A stretch of 30,744 nucleotides of DNA from a virus. The position numbers and the translations under genes are program-made. The stretch covers positions 1 through 30,744 of the IMG/VR virus record IMGVR_UViG_3300033141_003769; one strand, given 5' to 3'. How positions within the stretch are numbered: the stretch's first letter is position 1; each line of letters opens with the position of its first letter. A model generated the notes under the pieces. It had not been told where the DNA came from, made no database searches, and saw only the letters and a list, made by a program, of their open reading frames with translations. Below are positions 13,626 to 20,521 of the stretch, piece by piece.

Positions 13626-13731
13626 ATGAGGGAGGCAGGTCACCCGCCGAGACACTCCATCCAAGGGCGTCTCATTGGTCCCATCAATCTTTCCCACATC
13701 CCCCCAAATCCCAAAACCTTGCCTCCCTCAT
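13626..13731. repeat. 12-base inverted repeat within the minus-strand gene region
   Basis: The arms ATGAGGGAGGCA (13626-13637) and TGCCTCCCTCAT (13720-13731) are exact inverse complements, 82 bases apart. A smaller GAGAC/GTCTC pair lies between them. They could fold the 3' part of the minus-strand transcript or be a protein-binding site. Confidence 0.5.
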
Positions 13732-13858
13732 CCGCTGTTACTTTTTGTTTCCATCTCTGTTTGAAATGTTCTAACCAACTGATAATATCAATTTTTTTGT
13801 CATTCTGTATTTGGTCAAATGTTGCTTTTTGTTCCCCACGCCAGGACGAAAAGGACAT
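13640..13858 (-). CDS. Lone minus-strand small protein (72 aa)
   Basis: On the reverse strand an ATG (13858-13856) preceded by AAGGAAAA opens 72 codons: MSFSSWRGEQKATFDQIQND, then a helix with DIISWLEHFKQRWKQKV, then a Gly/Trp/Met-rich tail. The plus strand here is pyrimidine-rich, unlike the purine-rich coding strand elsewhere, which is the composition expected if the minus strand codes. Apart from this, every gene in the window runs forward. It converges with the exonuclease gene and diverges from the promoter at 13865. Its place suggests a regulator of the late genes, but no DNA-binding motif is certain. Confidence 0.5.
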   Translation of the reverse strand: MSFSSWRGEQKATFDQIQNDKKIDIISWLEHFKQRWKQKVTADEGGKVLGFGGMWERLMGPMRRPWMECLGG

Positions 13859-13864
13859 TTTTCC

Positions 13865-13893
13865 TTGACAAGTGCATTGTAAGGAAGTATATT
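13865..13893 (+). promoter_or_regulatory. Near-consensus sigma70 promoter for packaging/head genes
   Basis: A perfect TTGACA at 13865-13870, a 17-base spacer and TATATT at 13888-13893 (5 of 6 to TATAAT). It ends 14 bases before the putative small terminase start, so the leader is very short. It lies in the only sizeable stretch without forward genes. Host housekeeping RNA polymerase should recognise it. Confidence 0.8.
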
Positions 13894-13907
13894 GAGGGCA
13901 GCTAGCC

Positions 13908-14552
13908 ATGAATGATATCAACAATAGTCGCAACGACAATTATCACGAAGGTCTTGACTATCCTCAGCATGTAGAATCATTTGAGACCTATTACTACCTA
14001 GGAGAACTCAGAACATTGAAGGCAACAGCGGAGATCAGGTTTAGAACTCTGTTCCCTGATTGTCACCCGGATAGTCCTGAATATAAGAGTAAGTTTTCTT
14101 CTTTTTATACAAAAATCAAGAGGTGGGCAAAGAAAGAGAGATGGGATGAGTGGGTGAAGAGGAAAGAGATAGAGGAACGTTCAAAGCGAGAAGCTGAAAT
14201 GAGACAACGGCTAGAGTCGTTTCAGAGGACTCTAAGAGGCTATCAAGCATTGACTCGACAGGCCATTCTCGCTTTCTCAGACAAGGTGCGGAATACGCTA
14301 GCTCTGAAAAGGGCTGTTGAGACGGGGAACGAGGCGGAGGCACTAAGACTCAAACAACTACCTCGTGTCGAAATAAAGAATTTTAAAGAGCTCAGGGAGA
14401 TGATAGAGTTGGATTTGATGATCACTAGGACTCTAGAGCAACAGCCGGAGATGTCTCCTGAAGAGGAACGGCTAGCCCACAGCGAAATGGAGAAAATTGA
14501 TACAATCATGGAAAGGATAAGAAAAGCTGCTATGGACTCAGGCGAGTCTTAA
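13908..14552 (+). CDS. Putative terminase small subunit (214 aa)
   Basis: The first gene after the promoter at 13865; GAGGG lies 12-16 bases before the ATG. Residues ~24-80 (FETYYYLGELRTLKATAEI ... FYTKIKRWAKKERWDEWVKR) follow the pattern of a phage small terminase DNA-binding region: F-x-x-Y-x-x-L-G-x-x-R-t followed by W-x-x-K-x-x-W-x-x-x-V. The rest is a long charged helix pair, suited to oligomerisation, ending in an acidic region. In the family this protein recognises the packaging site and loads the large subunit, which lies at 17481. The usual helix-turn-helix is stretched here, so this is a probable rather than certain call. Confidence 0.65.
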   Translation: MNDINNSRNDNYHEGLDYPQHVESFETYYYLGELRTLKATAEIRFRTLFPDCHPDSPEYKSKFSSFYTKIKRWAKKERWDEWVKRKEIEERSKREAEMRQRLESFQRTLRGYQALTRQAILAFSDKVRNTLALKRAVETGNEAEALRLKQLPRVEIKNFKELREMIELDLMITRTLEQQPEMSPEEERLAHSEMEKIDTIMERIRKAAMDSGES

Positions 14553-14572
14553 TAAATTGAATGGAGGTATAA

Positions 14573-15619
14573 TTGGCCAAAAAGAAAACTGCTGAATCAC
14601 ACGGACTCAAGGGGGTGAAGATACAAATCCGCACCAAAAACCTTCCGATGAAAAAGATTGGTGAGTTTGAAGACTTCCAAGGAGATTTGAAGATATTGGA
14701 TCCTGTTCAGAAGGCTAAGCTGAAAGCTAGTATCGTCCGCAACGGATTCAATGCCCCTATCTTCGTCTGGGAGGGACATAATTACATCCTTGACGGACAC
14801 CAGAGGTTGGAGGCGGTAAAATCTCTCGTGCGTGATGAGGGAATGGTTCTGGAGAATGATGAACTGCCCTATGTTGAAATAAAGGCAAACACGCTGAGAG
14901 AGGCTAAGGAGATGATCCTCACCTACAATTCTCAGTATGGCAACATTTCTCCTGATGCTCTTGCTCAGATGCTCTCTGATTTGAATATTTCTCCCGATTC
15001 TTTGACTGATTTTATCAGTCTCCCCGATGTAAATATTGAAGAGGTGTTCTTTAAGCTTGGTTCATCTCCCGAATATGTCATCGTTGAGAGGGATATGGAT
15101 CAGCAGGAAGCTTTCATGACAAATCCCGGAGGGGGAGGAAAGTCGCTTTGGGCTTCGCAGAACTTTGTCTTCAGCGTAGGACCCTTATACACTGTTATTC
15201 CTGCTCACATGGGTGCAGTGCTCGTGAAGAAAATTATCAGTGAGGGGATGAAGACGATTGTTGATAAAATTCTCAACCTGGATGAGCGCTTTGGTGATGA
15301 TGAGACAAAGAAAGCAAACTACTTGCGCCGAGTTGGACACGTCTGGGTGGAGGTGCGTGATGAGAAGTCGGGGGAACCAAGGATGATGACGCTAGAAGAA
15401 GCTTTAGAGGCAGGTGAGCTGGAGTTTGTTGACAAGTTCGCCAAAGAAGATGATGGATGGGAAGCGTTATACGAAAAACGAAAGGTGCAGCGGTCAAAAA
15501 ATAGGGAAGAATTTAAGGAATGGATGAAGAAAGAGGCAGAAATGGGCAAAGCATTGGAGGCAGGGTTAGAAGACATGGACTCTGAGATGGGAGAAGAGCA
15601 AGATGAAAAAGAAGCTTAA
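14573..15619 (+). CDS. ParB/sulfiredoxin-domain protein (348 aa)
   Basis: A TTG at 14573 lies 4 bases after GGAGGT. Residues ~38-125 form a ParB-like domain: LDPVQKAKLKASIVRNGFN, PIFVWEGHNYILDGHQRLEAV with the core D-G-H-Q-R at 74-78, and VEIKANTLREAKEMILTYNSQYG. In phages such domains act as nucleases, CTP-binding switches or partners of DNA methyltransferases. No methyltransferase domain is fused here. Residues ~125-348 are long and unfamiliar, with Asp/Glu-rich helices at the end. The gene overlaps the radical SAM gene by 17 bases and sits in the packaging operon, so the two may act together. Function beyond the domain is unknown. Confidence 0.8.
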   Translation: MAKKKTAESHGLKGVKIQIRTKNLPMKKIGEFEDFQGDLKILDPVQKAKLKASIVRNGFNAPIFVWEGHNYILDGHQRLEAVKSLVRDEGMVLENDELPYVEIKANTLREAKEMILTYNSQYGNISPDALAQMLSDLNISPDSLTDFISLPDVNIEEVFFKLGSSPEYVIVERDMDQQEAFMTNPGGGGKSLWASQNFVFSVGPLYTVIPAHMGAVLVKKIISEGMKTIVDKILNLDERFGDDETKKANYLRRVGHVWVEVRDEKSGEPRMMTLEEALEAGELEFVDKFAKEDDGWEALYEKRKVQRSKNREEFKEWMKKEAEMGKALEAGLEDMDSEMGEEQDEKEA

Positions 15620-17174
15620 GGTCTTCTTCTTTTCAACAGCTTTTTTAGACGGACTGGCCGATGTCGGATACTACATGACAAGAGAGGCATTCCTCAAAAC
15701 CGGTTTTTTCGAGAGAGTGCAGCTGATTCAGGATGCAGATGTTTTGGCCATCAGCTCTGGCTCGGCGTTGGTCTTTCCTTCTGCCTTGACTTATGGAGGT
15801 AAAGGGAGGCTGATGCTGAAGGCGATAAAGAAGTTTAAGAAGAATCCCAAAAGATTGGTTCTCATTGGCGGCAACATCTCAAAAGCGCCTGCTCCGGTGG
15901 AACTTCTGGCTGATGTGGTCTGTGTGGGGCATATTTTCAGGTTTATGCCCGTTTTTGGTGAGTTGGTTGGAGAGTGGTTGTCGAGTGGGAAGGACAAAAA
16001 GTATCTTTTGGAAAAGGTTGCCGAAAAAATACCTAACGCATTTGTCCCGTATGTCCATAGACGTAAATACGATCCTGCAAACCTGAAATACTCTTATATT
16101 GAGGGGTATCCTCAAATACCGTATGATCATGAGGTTGACTGGAATCAGAATAAGGCCTTTGCAGTTGATGAAAAAGCTTATGCAGTGCTGGCTACGGTTG
16201 GTTGCAAGCGCAAGTGCTACTTTTGCCAGCCGGGATGGGTTGAGAAGTGGGATGAGGAGAAGGACTATCAGAAGATCCTCTATTACGAAAATACTATCAA
16301 CAAGAAAATGAGGGGTGTGGGGATAAGCTGGATTTCTGATAATCTGGCTAGCTGGAAGCTAGTGCATCTCGTTTCGACAGCTTCATCGTCAGCGACAGTG
16401 CAGGATTTGCTACGAGCTCGTCACAAGTCACGGATCATCAGGTTGGGAGTGGAAGGGTTTAGTGAGAGACTGAGGCGTCTTGTCAACAAACCTCTTTCTA
16501 AAAAACAGCTTGAAGAAGTGATCATGACAAATCGACACCGGAGCTTCAAGCTTTTCCACATTGATGGTCTTCCCTTTGTTAAAGATGATGATCTGGAAGA
16601 GTTTGTCGAGTTCTGGGGGAGAAACTGGGGAGGTCAGAAAGGGCGCCTCCTATTCAAGTTTACTTACTTCAATCCGGTTCCTTTGACACCTATGGGGTGG
16701 ATGCCTTTCTACAATGATTCGCCCTTCGCGAGGAATAGAGATACCTACTTTCTGAGAATTAAGAAGCGGGGAAATATGAGGCATCGCTTCATGTCTGTCA
16801 ACACACCGGAAAGGGGATTTATGCGCGCTCTTTTATGCAACACTGACGGACTTCTCAATGTTTTGATGCACAGCGATCCGGCCTTTACTAAGATGTATCA
16901 CGATCGCACTACTCCGTTGGAGAAGGTATTAGCTTGGTGTGAAAAATGGGGCTATTACGACATGGATTACGGTTACGACGTTGACGAGACACTCCCCTCA
17001 GAGTTTGTCGATTCAGGGATCAGCAAAGAAGTTTTGAGGAAGATTGCACGCAAGCTGGAGCCCGAGATCACTACACGGAGAGAAAGGCGATTTGTCGAGA
17101 GGCGTTCAGCTCCCGAGGACTACAAGTGCTTGGATGAGATCCTGACTGATGAACAAAGGGCGTTTCTGGAATAA
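15603..17174 (+). CDS. Radical SAM protein with B12-binding-like N-terminal domain (523 aa)
   Basis: Residues 201-208 are GCKRKCYFC, the CxxxCxxC site for a 4Fe-4S cluster that cleaves SAM. Residues 1-150 look like a B12-binding Rossmann domain (RLVLIGGNISKAPAPVELLADVVCVGH), though the DxHxxG cobalamin motif is not visible. Later blocks (RLGVEGFSERLRRLVNKPLS at 280-299, FKFTYFNPVPLTPM at 351-364) follow the order of the radical SAM barrel in YgiQ/MiaB-type enzymes. It starts inside the ParB-domain gene and is followed by a small gene and the large terminase. The substrate is unknown; nucleic acid or protein modification are both possible. It is not the short QueE type. Confidence 0.8.
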   Translation: MKKKLKVFFFSTAFLDGLADVGYYMTREAFLKTGFFERVQLIQDADVLAISSGSALVFPSALTYGGKGRLMLKAIKKFKKNPKRLVLIGGNISKAPAPVELLADVVCVGHIFRFMPVFGELVGEWLSSGKDKKYLLEKVAEKIPNAFVPYVHRRKYDPANLKYSYIEGYPQIPYDHEVDWNQNKAFAVDEKAYAVLATVGCKRKCYFCQPGWVEKWDEEKDYQKILYYENTINKKMRGVGISWISDNLASWKLVHLVSTASSSATVQDLLRARHKSRIIRLGVEGFSERLRRLVNKPLSKKQLEEVIMTNRHRSFKLFHIDGLPFVKDDDLEEFVEFWGRNWGGQKGRLLFKFTYFNPVPLTPMGWMPFYNDSPFARNRDTYFLRIKKRGNMRHRFMSVNTPERGFMRALLCNTDGLLNVLMHSDPAFTKMYHDRTTPLEKVLAWCEKWGYYDMDYGYDVDETLPSEFVDSGISKEVLRKIARKLEPEITTRRERRFVERRSAPEDYKCLDEILTDEQRAFLE

Positions 17175-17190
17175 GGAGATAAGTAGGTAA

Positions 17191-17484
17191 ATGATAATTT
17201 TAAATTTTTTTATCCCTTCCGCCGATGAAGTCAACGCTCAGGATTTAGACTATTCTAAAATAGCACATCAGCTATACGCTCTTGGCTATCATCCATTTGA
17301 ATACCACCGCTGGCATCTACGTATCCCGGTTGTGAGAATGATGTATGGGTTAGCGAAACTCCGCTTTCCAGAGATGGCGAGAGATTATGAGATTGACTGG
17401 TCGCTTGTTTTGCGAACGGCCTTTGAGTTTGTCTGTTGGCAGCTACGAACACTTTTTGCTAAAACTTTTAAAACAAGAAAATGA
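17191..17484 (+). CDS. Hypothetical protein before the large terminase (97 aa)
   Basis: An ATG at 17191 lies behind AAGGAG, with AGTAGG closer to the start. The product has a short hydrophobic start (IILNFFIP), a His/Tyr-rich middle (ALGYHPFEYHRWHLRIP) and a C-terminal helix (LRTAFEFVCWQLRTLFAKTF). No family was recognised. It overlaps the terminase start by 4 bases (ATGA), so the two are translationally coupled. Confidence 0.65.
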   Translation: MIILNFFIPSADEVNAQDLDYSKIAHQLYALGYHPFEYHRWHLRIPVVRMMYGLAKLRFPEMARDYEIDWSLVLRTAFEFVCWQLRTLFAKTFKTRK

Positions 17485-19526
17485 ATAGCATCCGTACACA
17501 CACTGGCTCACCAAACGATTCACATCTGCTTTTCACTTCAGATAAGGCGAGAGAAGATTTTGACACACTCATCAGAGCTTTTTCGAAAACAAAAAATCCT
17601 AAGTTCATAAGACCGTCGTTATATTTCAGAGAGAAGTATGCTTTTTGGCCTAAAGATCCAGTCTCCTGTGTGAGGTGGATAAACGATCCAGAATACTTTG
17701 GGCACATTGGGGTCCACACTTTCCCGAAGGTAAAGGAAGGTTTTATTGCAATCATGGAGAGAGAAAACCGACCACTGCGATTGGTTCTTGGAGGAGCTAT
17801 TGGGTGGGGGAAGACTTTCTTGACTTGTCTTATTATGGCTCGACTTATCTACGAGCTCGTAACCTTACGCAATCCTCAGGCTTATTATGGGTTGGCGCCC
17901 GGAACGCCTATTAACCTGATGAATCTTTCGGTTACGAGGACTCACGCCCGTTATGTCCTTTTTAATACACTCAAGGATATGCTTGATGGCTCAGTATGGT
18001 TCCGGAAATACTGTCCGCGGCGGAGTGATATAGAGTCCATTATAGATTTTCCTCAGAGGAACATTTCGTTCGTTCCCGGCTCCTCTAGCGAGTTAGCTCC
18101 TCTGGGGGCAAACCTCTTTGGGGGAGTGATTGAGGAGGCCAATTTCTTTCCTGTTGTAGTAGGTAGTCGTAAAAGTAGAAATCCTGATGAGCGTGAGTGG
18201 GATCAGGCCAAGAAGCTGCACGACGCTGTCTGGAGGCGGATGAAGTCTCGTTATCAGAAGCACGGCAGAGTTCCAGGGATGTTAGTTCTCAATTCGTCAG
18301 CGAAATACCCCGATGATTTCTTAGAAAAAGTGATAAAAGAGAATGATCCGAATACAGAAGTCATTTCCTATGCAACGTGGGATACAAAACCTCAGGACTG
18401 GTTTAGTGGTGATAAGTTCTATATTTTTATAGGAGATCGCTTCACTAGGCCTAGAGTTCTAGAGACTCAGGAGGAGGTTGAGAAATATAGAGGGAAAGGC
18501 ATGATCAAGGAGGTCCCGATTGAATACAAACATGACTTCGAAGTTGATATTGAAGGAGCTATACGAGATATTATGGGTGTAAATATTCGTTCTTTAAACA
18601 GGTTCTTTACAAATTTGGATGCGTTGGAAGAATGTGTTGATCCATCACTTCCAGTACCTTTCTCGCAAGAGTTTGCAGGCGGGATTGTCGCAACAGACCT
18701 TCCAATTGCTTTAAATCTTAAGAAGCTGATTAACCCAATAGTAAGGATGAAAAAAAGTCCTCCCCGTCCGCTCATCAATCCAGATGCTCCTCGATTTTGT
18801 CATATTGACCTAGGAACCACTAACGATGCTTGTGGAATTTGTATTGGGCATATAGCTGAAGTGAAGGAAGTCAAAAGGAGACAAGAAAGTGATGAGAAAA
18901 TAGAGGTGGTACAGGAGACCGCCCCAGTGATAGTAGCTGATCTGGTTCTGAGAATTATCCCACCTCTTGATGAAGAAATCCAGATAGAGGACGTTCGTCA
19001 AATTCTCTATGATCTTCAACAGCTGGTTGGATTTAGATTCGTGAGGATCACTTACGACCAATGGCAAAGTAAGGATTCGATGCAGTTATTGAAGCGTAGA
19101 TTTGGAGCGGACATCGTTGGCTATCTATCAGTTGACAGGACTGATGACCAGTACAATGTCTTGAAGGTTGCTATAAATGAGGGTCGCTTCAAGTGCTATC
19201 ACTATGAGCCGTTTTTTAGAGAAGTGCGACAGCTCATAAGAGATCCAAAGACAGGTAAAGTTGACCATCCTGCTAATGGCTCGAAAGATGTTGCTGATGC
19301 GGTAGCAGGGATGGTCTGGAATGCCACAACTTATGAAATGTGGATGACAGCGGGCGGAGAACCGTTGCAAACTAGTGTACAGCCTGCCATGACCGATGAA
19401 GAGAAAGCAAAGGCAGATTTTGTCAAACGCTTGATGAATAAAGAAATTGAAAAGAGTGAATCGGAATTAGACGATGAAGCGTTGATGAGAGAATTAGATG
19501 AAGGCTTAGACTTGGAGGAGGATTAA
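17481..19526 (+). CDS. Terminase large subunit (681 aa)
   Basis: The packaging motor. The ATPase half has Walker A GGAIGWGKT at 104-112 with Lys111, a Walker B-like GGVIEEANFF with Glu218/Glu219, and a coupling motif LVLNSSAKYPDD near 268-278. The RNase H-like nuclease half has FCHIDLGTTND with Asp443, ITYDQWQS with Asp526 and SKDVADAVAG with Asp603 and Asp606. The protein is at the long end for the family, mainly because of an insert near 320-420 and an acidic tail. It cuts concatemeric DNA and drives it through the portal at 20522. The ribosome binding site is weak, in keeping with coupling to the upstream gene. Confidence 0.92.
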   Translation: MNSIRTHTGSPNDSHLLFTSDKAREDFDTLIRAFSKTKNPKFIRPSLYFREKYAFWPKDPVSCVRWINDPEYFGHIGVHTFPKVKEGFIAIMERENRPLRLVLGGAIGWGKTFLTCLIMARLIYELVTLRNPQAYYGLAPGTPINLMNLSVTRTHARYVLFNTLKDMLDGSVWFRKYCPRRSDIESIIDFPQRNISFVPGSSSELAPLGANLFGGVIEEANFFPVVVGSRKSRNPDEREWDQAKKLHDAVWRRMKSRYQKHGRVPGMLVLNSSAKYPDDFLEKVIKENDPNTEVISYATWDTKPQDWFSGDKFYIFIGDRFTRPRVLETQEEVEKYRGKGMIKEVPIEYKHDFEVDIEGAIRDIMGVNIRSLNRFFTNLDALEECVDPSLPVPFSQEFAGGIVATDLPIALNLKKLINPIVRMKKSPPRPLINPDAPRFCHIDLGTTNDACGICIGHIAEVKEVKRRQESDEKIEVVQETAPVIVADLVLRIIPPLDEEIQIEDVRQILYDLQQLVGFRFVRITYDQWQSKDSMQLLKRRFGADIVGYLSVDRTDDQYNVLKVAINEGRFKCYHYEPFFREVRQLIRDPKTGKVDHPANGSKDVADAVAGMVWNATTYEMWMTAGGEPLQTSVQPAMTDEEKAKADFVKRLMNKEIEKSESELDDEALMRELDEGLDLEED

Positions 19527-19741
19527 TGTCTAATAATTTGGAAGAATTGAAAGAAAAAGCTAGGAGGCGTTTTGTCTTCCCTGGAGTTGCCCTTTGGACG
19601 TCTGAGACAGGGATGAAGCGGAAAGAGTTGCGACTTCTTGAACGCCATGGCTATTTGACATCAACGACAAGCAGGGGGACGTTTCCTGTCAGAAGGGTTT
19701 GGAAATCCGAGCCTAAATTATTTAGTGGTATTAATGAGTAG
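19526..19741 (+). CDS. Small winged-helix-like hypothetical protein (71 aa)
   Basis: It starts at TAATG, sharing one base with the terminase stop, behind GGAGGAGG. The sequence FVFPGVALWTSETGMKRKELRLLERHGYLTSTTSRGTFPVRRVW reads as helix, helix, L-E-R-H-G-Y, then a beta hairpin. This is the order of a winged helix with a basic wing. It may bind DNA, but the fold is inferred from pattern only. Confidence 0.6.
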   Translation: MSNNLEELKEKARRRFVFPGVALWTSETGMKRKELRLLERHGYLTSTTSRGTFPVRRVWKSEPKLFSGINE

Positions 19742-19751
19742 GAGGGTTTTA

Positions 19752-19976
19752 ATGCAGTCTTCAAAGATGGTCTCTTTTTTGGCTAGCATAATTGTTGCGG
19801 TTTCAATCGCTTTTTGTTCGGTCATTGGTCTAGAAACAATCCGACGCTTGTGGATTGTGGTGAGAGGATTACGTTCTTGGGTCATCATTTTGATCTTTGT
19901 GGTATTAGCGGGCATCATGGGATTGTTCTATGACAAAAACAATGAAGCGAAGAAGGAAAAGGATTTTATGGAATGA
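19752..19976 (+). CDS. Two-helix membrane protein, holin-like (74 aa)
   Basis: The ATG at 19752 follows TAGGAGGG with 6-base spacing; earlier in-frame starts lack a site. Two hydrophobic helices (about residues 7-29 and 43-60) are joined by a basic loop (RRLWIVVRGLRS), and a charged tail follows (DKNNEAKKEKDF). Size, topology and charged C-terminus fit class II holins. It is not next to the lytic transglycosylase, so a holin role is a guess. Confidence 0.6.
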   Translation: MQSSKMVSFLASIIVAVSIAFCSVIGLETIRRLWIVVRGLRSWVIILIFVVLAGIMGLFYDKNNEAKKEKDFME

Positions 19977-20143
19977 GACATCATACAACCGATGACCAAC
20001 TCGCAGTCGGGCGGAAATGCCTCGAGCTTCATCGTCGTCAAAATATCCCGATAATTCGTTTGTCTCGGCGGTTCGGCGTTGCTCGTTCGACTGTTAAGCG
20101 GTGGATGAGAAAGGCGGAAATGTATGAAAGCGAAAGTCGTTAA
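19973..20143 (+). CDS. Small helix-turn-helix DNA-binding protein (56 aa)
   Basis: An ATG overlapping the previous stop (ATGA) opens 56 codons to a TAA at 20141-20143. Residues 26-48 (PIIRLSRRFGVARSTVKRWMRKA) are a textbook helix-turn-helix: hydrophobic first helix, Gly-Val turn, then S-T-V-x-R-W recognition helix. This form is found in transposase N-termini, small terminases and resolvase-type regulators. The protein is a single HTH and very basic. It could regulate late transcription or help packaging. It overlaps the next gene by 20 bases. Confidence 0.7.
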   Translation: MRHHTTDDQLAVGRKCLELHRRQNIPIIRLSRRFGVARSTVKRWMRKAEMYESESR

Positions 20144-20477
20144 GACGACTAGTATAGACATAGCTCATTTTTTGACTGAGTATGTTGGGGTCGAGAGTAC
20201 CCTCCACGGGCATACGTGGGGGCTAGTTTTTGAGTTCGAGTTGGAGCAGTCAATACATCCAAGGGATATTGAAAGACTGACTAATCGAGTGCTGTCAGAC
20301 TTTGAACACAGGGTTTTAAACCAATTAGCCGAATTTGCGCATATAGACCCAACACCGCTCAATTTTATTCTGGTTCTTTTTGAGAAAATAAGGGATCAGT
20401 GCGATCCGGAAATTGTCAAGCTTGCGGGCATTTCTGTGCGTGAGGGTAGTTTTACGTGGCGCGTCGAAAATATTTGA
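20124..20477 (+). CDS. 6-pyruvoyl-tetrahydropterin synthase-like enzyme with Glu at the Cys site (117 aa)
   Basis: The fold markers of the PTPS/QueD family are present: SIDIAHFL with His15, LHGHTWGLVFEFE with His28 and His30 (the three zinc ligands), FEHRVLNQ with His62, IDPTPLNFILVLFEKI (the P-T-x-x-N block) and a late VREGSF with Glu107. The catalytic Cys, which stands four residues before HGH in QueD, is replaced by Glu24 (ESTLHGH). Glu at that site is known from PTPS-III enzymes that make 6-hydroxymethyl-dihydropterin for folate. The gene overlaps the HTH gene and precedes the portal. Folate, deazaguanine or an unrelated pterin role cannot be decided here. Confidence 0.75.
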   Translation: MKAKVVKTTSIDIAHFLTEYVGVESTLHGHTWGLVFEFELEQSIHPRDIERLTNRVLSDFEHRVLNQLAEFAHIDPTPLNFILVLFEKIRDQCDPEIVKLAGISVREGSFTWRVENI

Positions 20478-20521
20478 CTTTGGCCACTGAGCGACTTATT
20501 CTTAATTAGAGGACAGAAGAG

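Noticed and set aside
13626-13868. 80-codon forward frame over the reverse gene
   Set aside because: The product is Pro/Ser/Phe/Cys-rich with no ribosome binding site; strand composition favours the minus strand here.
14573-20477. A 7-deazaguanine DNA modification cluster (QueD plus radical SAM)
   Set aside because: The radical SAM protein is far too long for QueE and has a B12-like domain, the QueD-like protein lacks the catalytic Cys, and no FolE, QueC or DpdA is visible.
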